DNA of 64,000 bases from Metabacillus sp. KUDC1714 (GTDB taxonomy: Bacteria; Bacillota; Bacilli; Bacillales; Bacillaceae): positions 3,413,501 to 3,477,500 of the forward strand of contig NZ_CP055263.1 of the NCBI RefSeq assembly GCF_014217835.1. Reading direction: 5' to 3'. Below the pieces are notes generated by a model, which ran no database searches, was not told the origin of the DNA, and was given only the letters and a program-made list of their open reading frames with translations. Both the position numbers and the translations under genes were made by a program. Positions 36,456 to 46,303 of the stretch are shown here, one piece after another (the first letter of the stretch is position 1; each line of letters begins with the position of its first letter).

Positions 36456-37228
36456 AATACTCTCTTTGCATTGGAGCATATAAAGGAAAAGATGTCGTCT
36501 ACCACCTTGAAAAAATAAAAGAGCATGGTTTTCAAGGTCTAGAGTATTATAGCTGGTGGGACTTAGATATCAAACAGGTAGCTAAAGAACAGGATCGAAT
36601 CGGTGTAGGGATTATTGCTACGTGTACGAAATTTTTTAACCTAGTTGATGAGTCGAAACGCTTAGAATATATTGATGGAATAAAGCAAACAATTGAGGCA
36701 TGTAAAATTCTTGGTACAAAATCGATTATTACCCAAACCGGAAACGTGATCGATGGTATGTCCCGTGAAATTCAACAACAAGCAATGGTTGAAACTTTAA
36801 AGCAATCTGCTTCACTTTGTGAGGAGGCTGGCATTATCTTGGAGGTCGAGCCATTAAATGGATTGGTTGATCATCGTGGACACTTTCTCCAATATTCAGA
36901 TGAAGCAGTGTCTGTCATTGATCAAGTAAATAGTCAAAATGTAAAGTTAGTATTTGACGTTTATCATCAACAGATTACCGAAGGAAATGTTATTCGTAAT
37001 GCAACAAATTATATTGATCGAATTAGTCATTACCATATTGCTGATAATCCAGGTAGAAAACAGCCAGGCACAGGTGAGTTGAACTATATCAACATTTTAA
37101 ATGCCATTAAAGAAACAGGATATGATGGGTATGTTGGTTTGGAATGTGGGTATACAATTGATACAGATGAAGCATTAGATGTGTTTAAACAAACGATTTT
37201 AAAAAATGTAGAGACACTTTCAGTTTAA
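36452..37228 (+). CDS. Hydroxypyruvate-isomerase-like sugar isomerase/epimerase
   Basis: The protein has 258 residues, an AP-endonuclease-2-type TIM barrel. Metal-binding and family motifs include ILEVEPLN, KLVFDVYHQQITEGNV, YHIADNPGRKQPGTGELNY and a final VGLECGY. These match the Hyi/OtnI group of hydroxypyruvate and 2-oxo-tetronate isomerases. Its start overlaps the dehydrogenase stop (ATGA). Probably an isomerase, epimerase or lyase acting on the oxidised sugar. Confidence 0.85.
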   Translation: MKYSLCIGAYKGKDVVYHLEKIKEHGFQGLEYYSWWDLDIKQVAKEQDRIGVGIIATCTKFFNLVDESKRLEYIDGIKQTIEACKILGTKSIITQTGNVIDGMSREIQQQAMVETLKQSASLCEEAGIILEVEPLNGLVDHRGHFLQYSDEAVSVIDQVNSQNVKLVFDVYHQQITEGNVIRNATNYIDRISHYHIADNPGRKQPGTGELNYINILNAIKETGYDGYVGLECGYTIDTDEALDVFKQTILKNVETLSV

Positions 37229-37236
37229 ACTTATAT

Positions 37237-37279
37237 AAAAAAGCCAAAAAGCGATTTTTTTAATCGCTTTTTGGCTTTT
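37237..37279. terminator. Bidirectional terminator
   Basis: A long perfect stem (AAAAGCCAAAAAGCGAT with ATCGCTTTTTGGCTTTT) has A- and T-rich flanks on both sides. It separates the isomerase gene from the convergent DDAH-family gene, whose last codons and stop lie inside the hairpin. Confidence 0.85.
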
Positions 37280-38141
37280 CTAAATTTTCTTGATCCCTGA
37301 GAATTGGAAGTGTACAGCAGCGGAAAGCACCACCGGATTTAATGATTTCGGTAATATCTACCTCAATGACATGGTAACCAAGATCTCTAAGTTTGTTATT
37401 AACTTGTTTATTAATTGGCAAGCTGATGACCCGTTTTTCTCCAATTGAAAGGACGTTTGTACCTAAGGTTGCTTGTTCTTCTTTAGAAACTTCAATTAAA
37501 TTGTATCTGGAAGAGAGTAGTCTTTCTTTTTCCTCATCAAGTTCTCCTGGGAAAATTAATGCATCATTTGGCGATATAATATTAAAAACACAATCTAAAT
37601 GTAAATAGGTATCAGTAAAAGGAATAGCGATTACGTCATAAGACGGTAATATGCTTTGTAAGTGCTGAATGGCATTTTCATTTGTTCGATTACTAACACC
37701 AACATATACCGTGTTACGATCAACTAAAACATCTCCACCTTCAATTTTATCTCCAATCAGATTTGTATAAGTTATTTTTTCATTTTCTAGCCAATTGATA
37801 AATGGTCTTTCTTCACCTTTACGAACATCATGTGCCATTTCTGCAACAAACACCTGATTTCCGAGAGTGAAACCGATATCACGAGTAAATACTTGTTCAG
37901 GAAATTTTTCTGCAGGAGGAAGCAACATGACTTCAATTCCATTTTCTTGTAACGTTTCGACAAATATCTTATGCTGTTTCTTTGCAAGATCTGTATCAAT
38001 GTTTTCTTTCAGATATTGTTTTTGCGTTTCATTAATAGGTTCTCTAATCGTCATAAAATCAGGTTGGCATAAAACGACTTTTTTTAATATATCGTATTCA
38101 CTAAAACAAGAGCTTTTTATGTAATCTGGTAGTATATTCAT
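37260..38141 (-). CDS. DDAH/arginine-deiminase-family hydrolase
   Basis: The protein has 293 residues of the guanidino-group-modifying superfamily. Substrate-binding QVFTRDIGF, acidic EGGDVLVD, catalytic His in YLHLDCVF, and nucleophile C275 in GGAFRCCTLP are present. Relatives hydrolyse dimethylarginine or arginine to citrulline; Bacillus members are commonly annotated as N-dimethylarginine dimethylaminohydrolases. A ribosome site (GGAGG) precedes the ATG. It is monocistronic; the precise substrate is open. Confidence 0.85.
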   Translation of the reverse strand: MNILPDYIKSSCFSEYDILKKVVLCQPDFMTIREPINETQKQYLKENIDTDLAKKQHKIFVETLQENGIEVMLLPPAEKFPEQVFTRDIGFTLGNQVFVAEMAHDVRKGEERPFINWLENEKITYTNLIGDKIEGGDVLVDRNTVYVGVSNRTNENAIQHLQSILPSYDVIAIPFTDTYLHLDCVFNIISPNDALIFPGELDEEKERLLSSRYNLIEVSKEEQATLGTNVLSIGEKRVISLPINKQVNNKLRDLGYHVIEVDITEIIKSGGAFRCCTLPILRDQENLEKPKSD

Positions 38142-38360
38142 TTGTGTCCTCCAAACTTAAAAGCAGTTTGGTTGTAATATGCCCTATTTTGACAGATTAA
38201 AACGTATTAACATAACTATCTGCTAGCCAAATCTCAAAATAATCGTCAAATACACTCCTTATATCCAATTATAAACAATATGAAAATCCTCCAATTTATA
38301 AAAGAAAAAGACTATAATAAAACTAAAGAAAATCATAAGGTATTGGAAGAAGGTTAAAAA

Positions 38361-39134
38361 ATGAGTAAAGGTAAAGTATATTTAGTGGGAGCGGGTCCTG
38401 GGGATCCCAAACTTATTACAGTTTATGGATTAGAGTGCATTCAAAAGGCAGATGTCATCGTTTACGATCGCCTGATTAGTAAAGAGTTATTGGAACATGC
38501 CAAACAGGATGCTGAGCTTATTTATTGCGGAAAGCTTCCAGGAAAACATGAGCTAATTCAAGAGCAAATACATGAGACATTAGTAGAAAAGGCTCTGGAA
38601 GATAAAGTTGTTGTTCGTTTAAAAGGGGGAGATCCTTTTGTCTTTGGGCGTGGTGCGGAAGAAGCTGAGGTTTTAAAAAATCAAGGGATTCCTTATGAAG
38701 TGATTCCAGGGATTACATCTGGGATTGCAGCACCTGCTTATGCTGGAATACCAGTAACACATCGTGATTATGCATCATCTTTTGCTATTGTGACAGGACA
38801 TGGCAGAGCAGACAAGCAAACAGATACGATTAATTGGGCTGCTTTAGCACAAGGGATTGATACAATTGCATTTTATATGGGAATTAAAAATCTGCCATAT
38901 ATCTGTCAAAAGTTAATTGAACATGGTAAAAACCGTAAAACACTTGTTTCAGTTATTCAATGGGGGACAACACCTTCACAAGTAACCATTACTGGTAACC
39001 TGGAAACGATCGTCGATGAAGTAAAGAAAAATAATATCACTCACCCTGCCATTGTTTTAGTAGGACAAGTTGTTGAAATGCGCGATAAAATAAAATGGTT
39101 TGAGGATGTTGTGAAACATAAAAGTAACAAGTAA
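38361..39134 (+). CDS. cobA: Uroporphyrinogen-III C-methyltransferase
   Basis: The protein has 257 residues. It has a SAM-dependent tetrapyrrole methylase fold with VYLVGAGPGDPKLITVYG at the N-terminus, then VVRLKGGDPFVFGRGAEE and GITSGIAAPAYAGIPVTHR. It methylates uroporphyrinogen III at C2 and C7 to precorrin-2, the branch point to siroheme and cobalamin. It stands alone, without sirohydrochlorin, nitrite reductase or cobalamin genes nearby. Symbols sumT or nasF are used for the same enzyme. Confidence 0.93.
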   Translation: MSKGKVYLVGAGPGDPKLITVYGLECIQKADVIVYDRLISKELLEHAKQDAELIYCGKLPGKHELIQEQIHETLVEKALEDKVVVRLKGGDPFVFGRGAEEAEVLKNQGIPYEVIPGITSGIAAPAYAGIPVTHRDYASSFAIVTGHGRADKQTDTINWAALAQGIDTIAFYMGIKNLPYICQKLIEHGKNRKTLVSVIQWGTTPSQVTITGNLETIVDEVKKNNITHPAIVLVGQVVEMRDKIKWFEDVVKHKSNK

Positions 39135-39213
39135 ACGAATGACCAAAGCTTGTTTGTTTATAATTTAAACTCTTTTCTAAGAGATTGTTGCTTTTGAAAC
39201 AAAAACTAATTCA

Positions 39214-39378
39214 GGTTGATTGGAACGGATTGCGAGACTCCTGCGGGAGTAGTGGGACAGGTGAGACTCATGCAGGCGTATACGCCGAGGAGGCTCACCG
39301 CCCGCCCCGCGGAAAGCGAGCAACTGGAACGGAAATCAACCACACCGCATTACTTGGTAAATAGCAACAAAGTATGCG
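39214..39378. repeat. Dispersed Bacillaceae repeat (full-length copy)
   Basis: The GC-rich element contains GCGAGACTCCTGCGGGAGTA, GTATACGCCGAGGAGGCTCA, CCGCCCCGCGGAAAGCGAGC and ACCGCATTACTTGGTAAATA. The last two blocks also occur at 25974-26046. I recall similar elements in many Bacillus intergenic regions. It contains internal inverted repeats and no gene. Confidence 0.75.
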
Positions 39379-39400
39379 ACAGTCTAATTTAAATATATCT

Positions 39401-39567
39401 AAAGAGGCTGGGACAAAAGTATTTCAGCCAAAGAAAAACCCGAACTATCATGCGAAATTCTAATTTAGAGTTTCGTAATAGTTTGGGTTTTTTATTTATA
39501 TCGCTTAATTAAATTAGAAATTATTCGGCTTTAAGAATGGTCAATTTAGTTATGTCCCAGCCTCTTT
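39401..39567. repeat. Long inverted repeat / complex terminator
   Basis: Outer arms AAAGAGGCTGGGACA and TGTCCCAGCCTCTTT match exactly. A second hairpin nests inside (AACCCGAACTAT with ATAGTTTGGGTTTTTT). It lies between convergent cobA and ctaB and may terminate both; it also has the look of a small mobile repeat. Confidence 0.7.
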
Positions 39568-39574
39568 TTAAATA

Positions 39575-40489
39575 TTAGATTAATGAAACAATAATCATAA
39601 GTGAGAAAAGAATTGTTAGATGAATTAAAGAAAAAGCAAACATTAAATTCGCCCATTTGATATCGTCAACCTTCTTGAAGCCCCAGATACCAAGAATCAT
39701 CCAAGCTAAGGTTAGTCCAAACATGCTAAACGCAATTATTTTACTAAAGGGTAAAAATAAAATTGATGCAAACAGCAAAATGACTAGATACAGAAGGGAT
39801 TGTACTTTTGTACGATGTATACCTTTTACTACAGGAAGCATTGGTACTCCAGCTGTCTTGTATTCCTCCAATCGTCTAATTGCAATTGCATAGAAATGTG
39901 GAGGTTGCCATAAGAACATAAACACAAAAAGCGCGATAGCAACTGGGTGGAAAATATCTGAAGAAATAACTGCCCAGCCAATAATTGGTGGCATGGCTCC
40001 AGATAAGCTTCCTACCTCAGTATTATAGATAGTAGAGCGTTTCGTGAATATTGTGTAGGCAAACACATAAAAGGTAAAACCTAAAAAGCCCATAATTGCT
40101 GCAAATATTGATACCGATAGTAGAAGTGCTAATCCAACAGTAACAAGAATGATGCCTAACCATAACGCAAATCTAGGATTAATCGATCCATCAACAGTAG
40201 GTCGAACTTTGGTTCTTTGCATCTTAGAATCAATGTCTCGATCATAATAGTTATTTATCGCACCTGAGCCACCAACGACAAAGGATGTTCCAATTAAGGA
40301 AATAATAATGTTTGGTAGCTGTTCAACAAAACCTGAGTCATTCATATATAAAGCAAGACAGAGACCTGCAAACATCCCCATGAGATTTGATTTGATAATA
40401 CCTGTTTTTATAATTAACTTAATCACTTTCCATGAAAAATACTGTTTCAATGAAAATGAACCTGTTAAAGTTAGTTCAGTGTTTTTCAC
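39575..40489 (-). CDS. ctaB: Protoheme IX farnesyltransferase (heme O synthase)
   Basis: A GTG at 40489 is seven bases from AGGAG and gives 304 residues; an in-frame ATG at 40495 lies only one base from the ribosome site. It is a UbiA-type polyprenyltransferase with eight or nine membrane segments, the prenyl-diphosphate motif NNYYDRDIDSKMQRTKVRP and a second motif region near FLWQPPHFYAIAI. It converts heme B to heme O, precursor of heme A used by the aa3-type oxidase encoded divergently next to it. Confidence 0.94.
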   Translation of the reverse strand: MKNTELTLTGSFSLKQYFSWKVIKLIIKTGIIKSNLMGMFAGLCLALYMNDSGFVEQLPNIIISLIGTSFVVGGSGAINNYYDRDIDSKMQRTKVRPTVDGSINPRFALWLGIILVTVGLALLLSVSIFAAIMGFLGFTFYVFAYTIFTKRSTIYNTEVGSLSGAMPPIIGWAVISSDIFHPVAIALFVFMFLWQPPHFYAIAIRRLEEYKTAGVPMLPVVKGIHRTKVQSLLYLVILLFASILFLPFSKIIAFSMFGLTLAWMILGIWGFKKVDDIKWANLMFAFSLIHLTILFSLMIIVSLI

Positions 40490-40522
40490 AACCATTCTCC
40501 TCTTTCTTTTACTATTACACAT

Positions 40523-40954
40523 TAATTATGAGCAAAAAGTACCGAAATAGTATCACAAATTCCAAAAGTACACATTATTGTCATAAAGCTATTGCGATTT
40601 ATTAACATTTTCTAAGTTTATGATCTTAAAAGATGGGAAAACAGTCTAAATAGATATAGAGACGTGTAATAGTCACTTACCATTGATAGATAACGGGTTT
40701 TTTATTTACTATTATTGCTTATTGCTAGAAAGGACAAAGCTTTTTTATCTACCAATACATAAATACTTTACCAATATTGTTAACAATCTGTGAAAAAACT
40801 TAGTCTAATTTTTGAATGTTAGTCAATAAAGCGGATTCAGCTATTTCGTTTTTTTTATATTTTGATAGTATGTGTAGATGTAAACATTTTGTTATTTAAA
40901 TTGTATCTACTTCATTCTTAATCTTTTACTTTTTAGAAAGGAAGGTGAACATAG
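40523..40954. other. Divergent ctaB-qoxA control region
   Basis: About 430 AT-rich bases hold the promoters of ctaB and qoxABCD. The palindrome TTGTTAACAA occurs near 40778. A ribosome site (GAAAGGAAGG) precedes qoxA. No gene or RNA element is recognised. Confidence 0.5.
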
Positions 40955-41914
40955 ATGTTCAAAAAATTTAAACCATTGATAAGTGTAGTGATGGGTTTGC
41001 TTTTTTTAATCGTATTAAGTGGCTGTAGTGAACTTGCTGTATTTGATCCGAAAGGCCCTAATGCTGAAACTCTACGTGATCTTATTATGTATTCTATCTA
41101 CTTTATGCTAGTTATCATGATTGTTGTTTACGTCTTATTTGCCTTTGTTATTGTGAAATTTCGTGACCGAAAAAATTTCAATGAAAAGGATCATGAGCCA
41201 AACATTCATGGTAGCACGAAGTTGGAAATAATCTGGACGCTTATTCCAATTGTAATCATCATCGCCTTATCAATTCCAACTGTTAAGGTCCTATATGAAT
41301 TGGAACAACCACCAAAGGAAACAGCTCATAAAGAACCGATTGTGATCCATGCAACTTCTGCAGATTGGAAATGGATTTTCAGTTATCCAGAGGAGGATAT
41401 TGAAACAATTAATTATGTGAATGTTCCTGAAGATCATCCAATCCTTTTCAAAATTACCTCAGCAGATTCGATGAGTTCGTTTTGGGTTCCACAAATAGGT
41501 GGACAAGAATATGGAATGCCTGGAATGGTCAATGATTTATACCTTCAGGCCGATGAACCTGGAATATATGATGGCATGAACTCTAACTTTACAGGAGAAG
41601 GTATGACTCACCAGAAGTTTAATTTTGTTGCTTTAGAAGAAGACGAGTATCAAAATTGGTTGAAAGATACACAAGAAAACGCACCAGAACTTACTGAAGA
41701 AACATATGAAAAATTGATGTTGCCTGAAACAGTAGAAGAATTGACGTTTTCAAATACACATTTAGATATTGTAGACCACGGGGTTGATTCCGGTGAATAT
41801 GCGATGAAGATTCGTGAAAAATACGGGATTGAAGTAGGTGTACAAGATGAAGAAGAAAACGATCAAGAAGAGTCAGATTCAACGGATGAATCAAACTCAC
41901 ATCATCATCACTAA
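40955..41914 (+). CDS. qoxA: Cytochrome aa3 quinol oxidase subunit II
   Basis: The protein has 319 residues, with a lipoprotein signal (IVLSGC, Cys24), two membrane helices and a cupredoxin domain. The Cys/His residues of the CuA centre are absent, which marks a quinol rather than cytochrome c oxidase; [17 protein letters not shown] is typical of QoxA. The C-terminus is a long acidic stretch ending in Ser and four His residues. First gene of qoxABCD. Confidence 0.93.
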   Translation: MFKKFKPLISVVMGLLFLIVLSGCSELAVFDPKGPNAETLRDLIMYSIYFMLVIMIVVYVLFAFVIVKFRDRKNFNEKDHEPNIHGSTKLEIIWTLIPIVIIIALSIPTVKVLYELEQPPKETAHKEPIVIHATSADWKWIFSYPEEDIETINYVNVPEDHPILFKITSADSMSSFWVPQIGGQEYGMPGMVNDLYLQADEPGIYDGMNSNFTGEGMTHQKFNFVALEEDEYQNWLKDTQENAPELTEETYEKLMLPETVEELTFSNTHLDIVDHGVDSGEYAMKIREKYGIEVGVQDEEENDQEESDSTDESNSHHHH

Positions 41915-41931
41915 GGAAGGAGGAACACCAA

Positions 41932-43881
41932 ATGTTCGATTTTATTAAGGATAATTTAATTTTAAATGATCCAATGCTTATTGGGGCTAACATTTCCATC
42001 TTATTATCTGTGATTGGGATCGTATTTATCTTAACGTACTTTAAAAAATGGAAATGGTTATGGACAGAGTGGTTAACAACTGTCGACCACAAAAAAATAG
42101 GAATTATGTATATTATTGCAGCTATTGTCATGCTTTTCCGTGGTGGTGTTGATGCATTATTAATGAGAGCCCAACTGACTGTTCCTAATAATGAGTTTTT
42201 AACATCACATCATTATAATGAAATTTTCACAACACATGGTACTATCATGATTATTTTCATGGCAATGCCTTTTGTTATGGGGCTAATGAACGTCGTTGTT
42301 CCCCTGCAAATTGGAGCGAGAGACGTAGCATTCCCATATTTAAATGCTTTGAGCTTTTGGTCATTTTTCTTTGGAGCAATTTTATTTAATATTTCGTTTG
42401 TATTTGGTGGATCACCAGATGCAGGTTGGACGAACTACGCTCCTTTAGCAATTGAAGGTAGTACTGGACCAGGAATAAACTATTATTTACTCGGTTTACA
42501 GATTTCAGGGATCGGTACACTTTTAACTGGTATTAACTTTATTGTAACAATCATTAAAATGCGTGCTCCAGGTATGACGTTACTTAGAATGCCAATGTTT
42601 ACATGGACATCGCTTGTAACTGCTTTTATTATCGTATTTGCCTTTCCGGTATTAACTGTCACACTAGCGTTAATGACATTTGACCGTATATTTGGTACTC
42701 ATTTCTTTACGTTAGCTGACGGAGGTATGCCGATGCTTTGGGCAAACCTATTCTGGATTTGGGGACATCCTGAAGTATATATTGTTATCTTGCCAGCTTT
42801 CGGTATTTTCTCTGAAATTATCTCGGCATTCGCAAGAAAAACATTATTTGGTTATAAATCAATGGTTATTTCAATCGTGACGATTTCCTTCCTAAGCTTC
42901 CTAGTTTGGGTTCACCATTTCTTTACAATGGGTGGAAGCGCAGCGGTTAACTCTGTGTTCTCAATCACGACAATGGCCATTGCGATACCAACAGGAATTA
43001 AAATCTTTAACTGGTTACTAACACTTTATAAAGGTCGGATTGAGTTTTCTGTACCAATGCTTTGGTCTGTCGGTTTTATTCCAACCTTCTTAATCGGAGG
43101 AGTTACAGGGGTTATGCTTGGTATGGCAGCTGCTGATTTTCAGTACCATAACAGTTACTTCCTTGTTGCTCACTTTCACTATACATTAATTGCCGGAACA
43201 GTATTTGCTTGCTTCGCAGGGTTTGTATTCTGGTATCCAAAAATGTTTGGTCATAAATTAAATGAAAGACTTGGAAAATGGACGTTTTGGTTCTTTACGA
43301 TTGGCTTTAATGTTTGTTTCTTACCGCAATTCTTATTAGGATTTGATGGTATGCCAAGACGTGTATACACTTACGGTCCAGAAGATGGATGGACTGGATT
43401 AAACGTTATATCAACGATTGGCGGTATTGGAATGGGGATTGCCTTCATGATCCTTGTGTATAACGTATATTACAGCTTCCGTTATTCTAAAAGAGAAACA
43501 ACAGGAGATGTTTGGGGAAATGGACGTACACTTGAATGGGCTACAACAACTGCGGTTGCTCCACATTATAACTTTGCAGTTGTTCCTGAAGTTAAAGGTT
43601 ATGATGCATTCTGGCTTATGAAACAAGAGAAACAAAAAGAAAAAATCGAATATAAACCAATTCATATGCCAAGTAACGCAGGAACACCTATTGTTATGTC
43701 AGCTTTCTTCTTTGTTGCAGGTTTCGGTTTAGTCTTTAAACTTTGGTGGATTGCTATATTGGGAGGCATCGGCGTCCTAGCATGTTTAGCAGTTCGATCT
43801 CTTCGCTCACATAAAGAAGATGAAGGTTATTATGTCAGCGTGGATGAAATCTTAAAAACGGAAGAGAAAAAGGAGGCGTGA
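41932..43881 (+). CDS. qoxB: Cytochrome aa3 quinol oxidase subunit I
   Basis: The protein has 649 residues with about 14 membrane helices. It holds heme a, heme a3 and CuB: the heme ligand in TTHGTIMI, the CuB and cross-linked pair in [17 protein letters not shown], and the heme ligands in [11 protein letters not shown]. It reduces oxygen to water with proton pumping, using menaquinol. It starts 17 bases after qoxA. Confidence 0.96.
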   Translation: MFDFIKDNLILNDPMLIGANISILLSVIGIVFILTYFKKWKWLWTEWLTTVDHKKIGIMYIIAAIVMLFRGGVDALLMRAQLTVPNNEFLTSHHYNEIFTTHGTIMIIFMAMPFVMGLMNVVVPLQIGARDVAFPYLNALSFWSFFFGAILFNISFVFGGSPDAGWTNYAPLAIEGSTGPGINYYLLGLQISGIGTLLTGINFIVTIIKMRAPGMTLLRMPMFTWTSLVTAFIIVFAFPVLTVTLALMTFDRIFGTHFFTLADGGMPMLWANLFWIWGHPEVYIVILPAFGIFSEIISAFARKTLFGYKSMVISIVTISFLSFLVWVHHFFTMGGSAAVNSVFSITTMAIAIPTGIKIFNWLLTLYKGRIEFSVPMLWSVGFIPTFLIGGVTGVMLGMAAADFQYHNSYFLVAHFHYTLIAGTVFACFAGFVFWYPKMFGHKLNERLGKWTFWFFTIGFNVCFLPQFLLGFDGMPRRVYTYGPEDGWTGLNVISTIGGIGMGIAFMILVYNVYYSFRYSKRETTGDVWGNGRTLEWATTTAVAPHYNFAVVPEVKGYDAFWLMKQEKQKEKIEYKPIHMPSNAGTPIVMSAFFFVAGFGLVFKLWWIAILGGIGVLACLAVRSLRSHKEDEGYYVSVDEILKTEEKKEA

Positions 43882-43884
43882 TTG

Positions 43885-44502
43885 ATGGCACATGTAAACG
43901 AAAATATAAGTCCTGACACGCCCTTGGAATATCAGTCTGGAATAGGCAGACTGAATATCTTTGGATTCTGGATCTTCCTGGGCGCTGAAATGGCTCTATT
44001 TGCTACAATCTTTGCAACATTTTTTGTACTAGATGGGCACACAGGCGGAGGTCCTCTGCCTAGTGAGCTTTTTGATCTTAAGAACACATTAATCATGACA
44101 TTGCTATTGCTAACAAGTAGTTTTACTAGTGGATTAGCGATTAATGAAATGAGAAGAAAAAACGTTAAATCAATGATTGTTTGGATCGTGATTACATTAT
44201 TGTTCGGTTTAGGTTTTTTATATATGGAAATTACTGAGTTCATCCATTTAGTACATGAGGGTGCTACTCTTGGTACAAACGCATTCTGGTCAGGTTTTTA
44301 CTTTTTAACTGGAACACACGGACTTCATGTATCACTCGGTATTGGATGGATTATCTTAATTGTTCTTCAAGTTATAAAAAGAGGTTTAACACCCGATACA
44401 GCTAAAAAGGTATTTATCTCAAGTTTATACTGGCACTTTTTAGACTTTGTATGGATCTTTGTCTTTACAGGTGTTTACCTATTAGGGTTGGTGGGATCAT
44501 GA
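43885..44502 (+). CDS. qoxC: Cytochrome aa3 quinol oxidase subunit III
   Basis: From the ATG at 43885, eight bases after AGGAGG, the protein has 205 residues and five membrane helices. Typical subunit III features include FWIFLGAEMALFATIFA and GTHGLHVSLGI. It is translationally coupled to qoxD by an ATGA overlap. Confidence 0.95.
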   Translation: MAHVNENISPDTPLEYQSGIGRLNIFGFWIFLGAEMALFATIFATFFVLDGHTGGGPLPSELFDLKNTLIMTLLLLTSSFTSGLAINEMRRKNVKSMIVWIVITLLFGLGFLYMEITEFIHLVHEGATLGTNAFWSGFYFLTGTHGLHVSLGIGWIILIVLQVIKRGLTPDTAKKVFISSLYWHFLDFVWIFVFTGVYLLGLVGS

Positions 44503-44801
44503 CAAATAATACAAGTAATCATAACCATTTTCCGTGGTCACAAGTTATTGGTTTCATCTTATCAATTGTTTTAACATTTCTAGCGGTTTGGTTGGGTCTA
44601 TACACAGACTTACCATTAAATACAATTATAATTATTGTATTCGGCCTTGCATTTCTCCAAGCTGCTATTCAGTTATTTATGTTCATGCACGTATCTGAAG
44701 GCGAAAGTGGTGTTTGGCAGGTAGGTAAGATGATATCTGCAGCATTAATTGCAATCATCATCGTTGTAGGAACAGTTTGGGTTATGACATCTATGCACTA
44801 A
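44499..44801 (+). CDS. qoxD: Cytochrome aa3 quinol oxidase subunit IV
   Basis: From the ATG at 44499, overlapping the qoxC stop, the protein has 100 residues with three membrane helices and the family stretch LQAAIQLFMFMHVSEG. A longer in-frame reading from 44451 lies inside qoxC and is unlikely. Small subunit that supports assembly of the oxidase. Confidence 0.94.
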   Translation: MTNNTSNHNHFPWSQVIGFILSIVLTFLAVWLGLYTDLPLNTIIIIVFGLAFLQAAIQLFMFMHVSEGESGVWQVGKMISAALIAIIIVVGTVWVMTSMH

Positions 44802-44811
44802 TAATAATACG

Positions 44812-44854
44812 AAAACCCGAGTAAGGACTAAGTGTTCTTCACTCGGGTTTTTTA
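44812..44854 (+). terminator. Rho-independent terminator of qoxABCD
   Basis: AAAACCCGAGT pairs with ACTCGGGTTTTTTT across an 18-base loop, with a T-tract. It ends the oxidase operon. Confidence 0.88.
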
Positions 44855-44925
44855 TACTACCGTTAAATTAAACTAGACAGTACATATTGTGTGTTTAATT
44901 TATATATGATATATTAAATTCGAGA

Positions 44926-44942
44926 TTGCGCAAACGATTTCA
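44926..44942. promoter_or_regulatory. LacI-type operator candidate 1
   Basis: TTGCGCAAACGATTTCA shares TTGCGCAAACG with a second copy 80 bases downstream. LacI-family proteins bind such CG-centred near-palindromes. It is upstream of the LacI regulator gene. Confidence 0.5.
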
Positions 44943-45005
44943 TAAAGTTTTTTAAAATATGGTGAAGAACCTTCAAAGAGATATGCTATTTATTACATTC
45001 TAGAT

Positions 45006-45022
45006 TTGCGCAAACGTTTTCC
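45006..45022. promoter_or_regulatory. LacI-type operator candidate 2
   Basis: TTGCGCAAACGTTTTCC contains the AAACGTTT palindrome. The 80-base spacing from copy 1 would permit looping between two bound dimers. Confidence 0.55.
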
Positions 45023-45198
45023 TTGAAGCGTTATCTCATTTTAATCAGGTTTAGAATAAAATATAATATTCAGGGTAGAATTGAGTCGAAATCTGTAGCG
45101 CTAAGATATTGAAAAAATAAGGAATTTTGGTTCGAAAAATTTCTTATATTATACCACAACTTAAATGGATAATTCTTTCCTTTGTTAAGGAGGTTGCT

Positions 45199-46233
45199 AT
45201 GATCGTTACAATCAAAGATGTCGCAAAAGAAGCAAATGTAGCACCATCAACTGTCTCGAGAGTTATTTCAAATAGCCCACGAATTAGTGAAAAAACGAAA
45301 AAACGTGTTCGGGAAGTAATGGAACAACTAGGTTATCACCCTAATTTTCAAGCTCGTAGCCTAGCTGCTAAAAGCACTCAGGCAATTGGTGTGATTATGC
45401 CTAATTCTGCTTTTCATGCATTTCAAAACCCCTTTTTCCCCGAAGTATTAAGGGGAATAAGCACAAATGCACACACTAATAAATATGGTATTTATTTATC
45501 AACCGGATCAACGGAGGATGAAATCTTTGAAGAGGTCACCTCTATGGTTCAAGGAAGACGAGTTGACGGAATTGTTCTCCTATATTCTCGGGTGAACGAT
45601 AAAACGATGAAATTTTTACAAGAAGCAGATTTTCCTTTTACAGTAGTTGGAAGGCCTGATGAAAATGAAGAACGAGTTACGTATGTAGATAACGATAATA
45701 TTTTTATTACAAAACAAATTACGAATTATTTAATCAAGTTAGGCCATAAGAATATTGCCTTTGTTGGTGGTAGTCTAGACTTTGTTGTCACAATTGATCG
45801 ATTAAATGGTTTCAAATTAGCTCTAAGTGAAGCAGGAATTCCATTCAATGATGAATACTTAGTCAATGAAGAGTTAATAAAAGAAAATGGTAAGAAAGCT
45901 ATTACCGCACTCATGAATTTGCAGTCACCACCAACAGGGCTCGTTACTCAGGATGATTTAATAGCTTATGAAATAATTAGTCACCTTGAAGATATGAAGA
46001 TTCGTGTTCCTGATGATGTATCAATTGTTAGCTTTAATAATTTATTGCTTTCTGAGCATTCAAAGCCATCAATTACGTCAGTTGATATAGCGATTTATCA
46101 ACTTGGATTTGAGGCAGCAAAGTGTTTAATTGAAATCATAAAAAACCCGGATTTGTTACCTAGGCGGATTACAATTCCTACGAAAATCATTGAGCGTAAA
46201 TCTTGTGCAAATAATAAGAATATCCCAATGTAA
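45199..46233 (+). CDS. LacI-family transcriptional regulator (MalR-like)
   Basis: From the ATG at 45199, after AAGGAGG, the protein has 344 residues. The N-terminal helix-turn-helix and hinge read TIKDVAKEANVAPSTVSRV and SLAAKSTQAIGV; a periplasmic-binding-like sugar domain follows, with DGIVLLYSR, VDNDN and DVSIVSFNN. It is 70 bases upstream of the alpha-glucosidase gene and probably represses it and itself, with an alpha-glucoside as inducer. Confidence 0.92.
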   Translation: MIVTIKDVAKEANVAPSTVSRVISNSPRISEKTKKRVREVMEQLGYHPNFQARSLAAKSTQAIGVIMPNSAFHAFQNPFFPEVLRGISTNAHTNKYGIYLSTGSTEDEIFEEVTSMVQGRRVDGIVLLYSRVNDKTMKFLQEADFPFTVVGRPDENEERVTYVDNDNIFITKQITNYLIKLGHKNIAFVGGSLDFVVTIDRLNGFKLALSEAGIPFNDEYLVNEELIKENGKKAITALMNLQSPPTGLVTQDDLIAYEIISHLEDMKIRVPDDVSIVSFNNLLLSEHSKPSITSVDIAIYQLGFEAAKCLIEIIKNPDLLPRRITIPTKIIERKSCANNKNIPM

Positions 46234-46303
46234 CAGATATATATATTGAAAATTTTGAGAGTAGATAACTGAACCCATTCGTAAGAAAGAGAGGAAACAA
46301 TAA

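Noticed and set aside
38142..38360. Possible cobalamin riboswitch upstream of cobA
   Set aside because: The region is short and AT-rich, with no B12-box-like conserved segment.
44451..44498. N-terminal extension of qoxD
   Set aside because: It would lie inside qoxC; the ATG at 44499 gives the usual qoxD length and an ATGA overlap.
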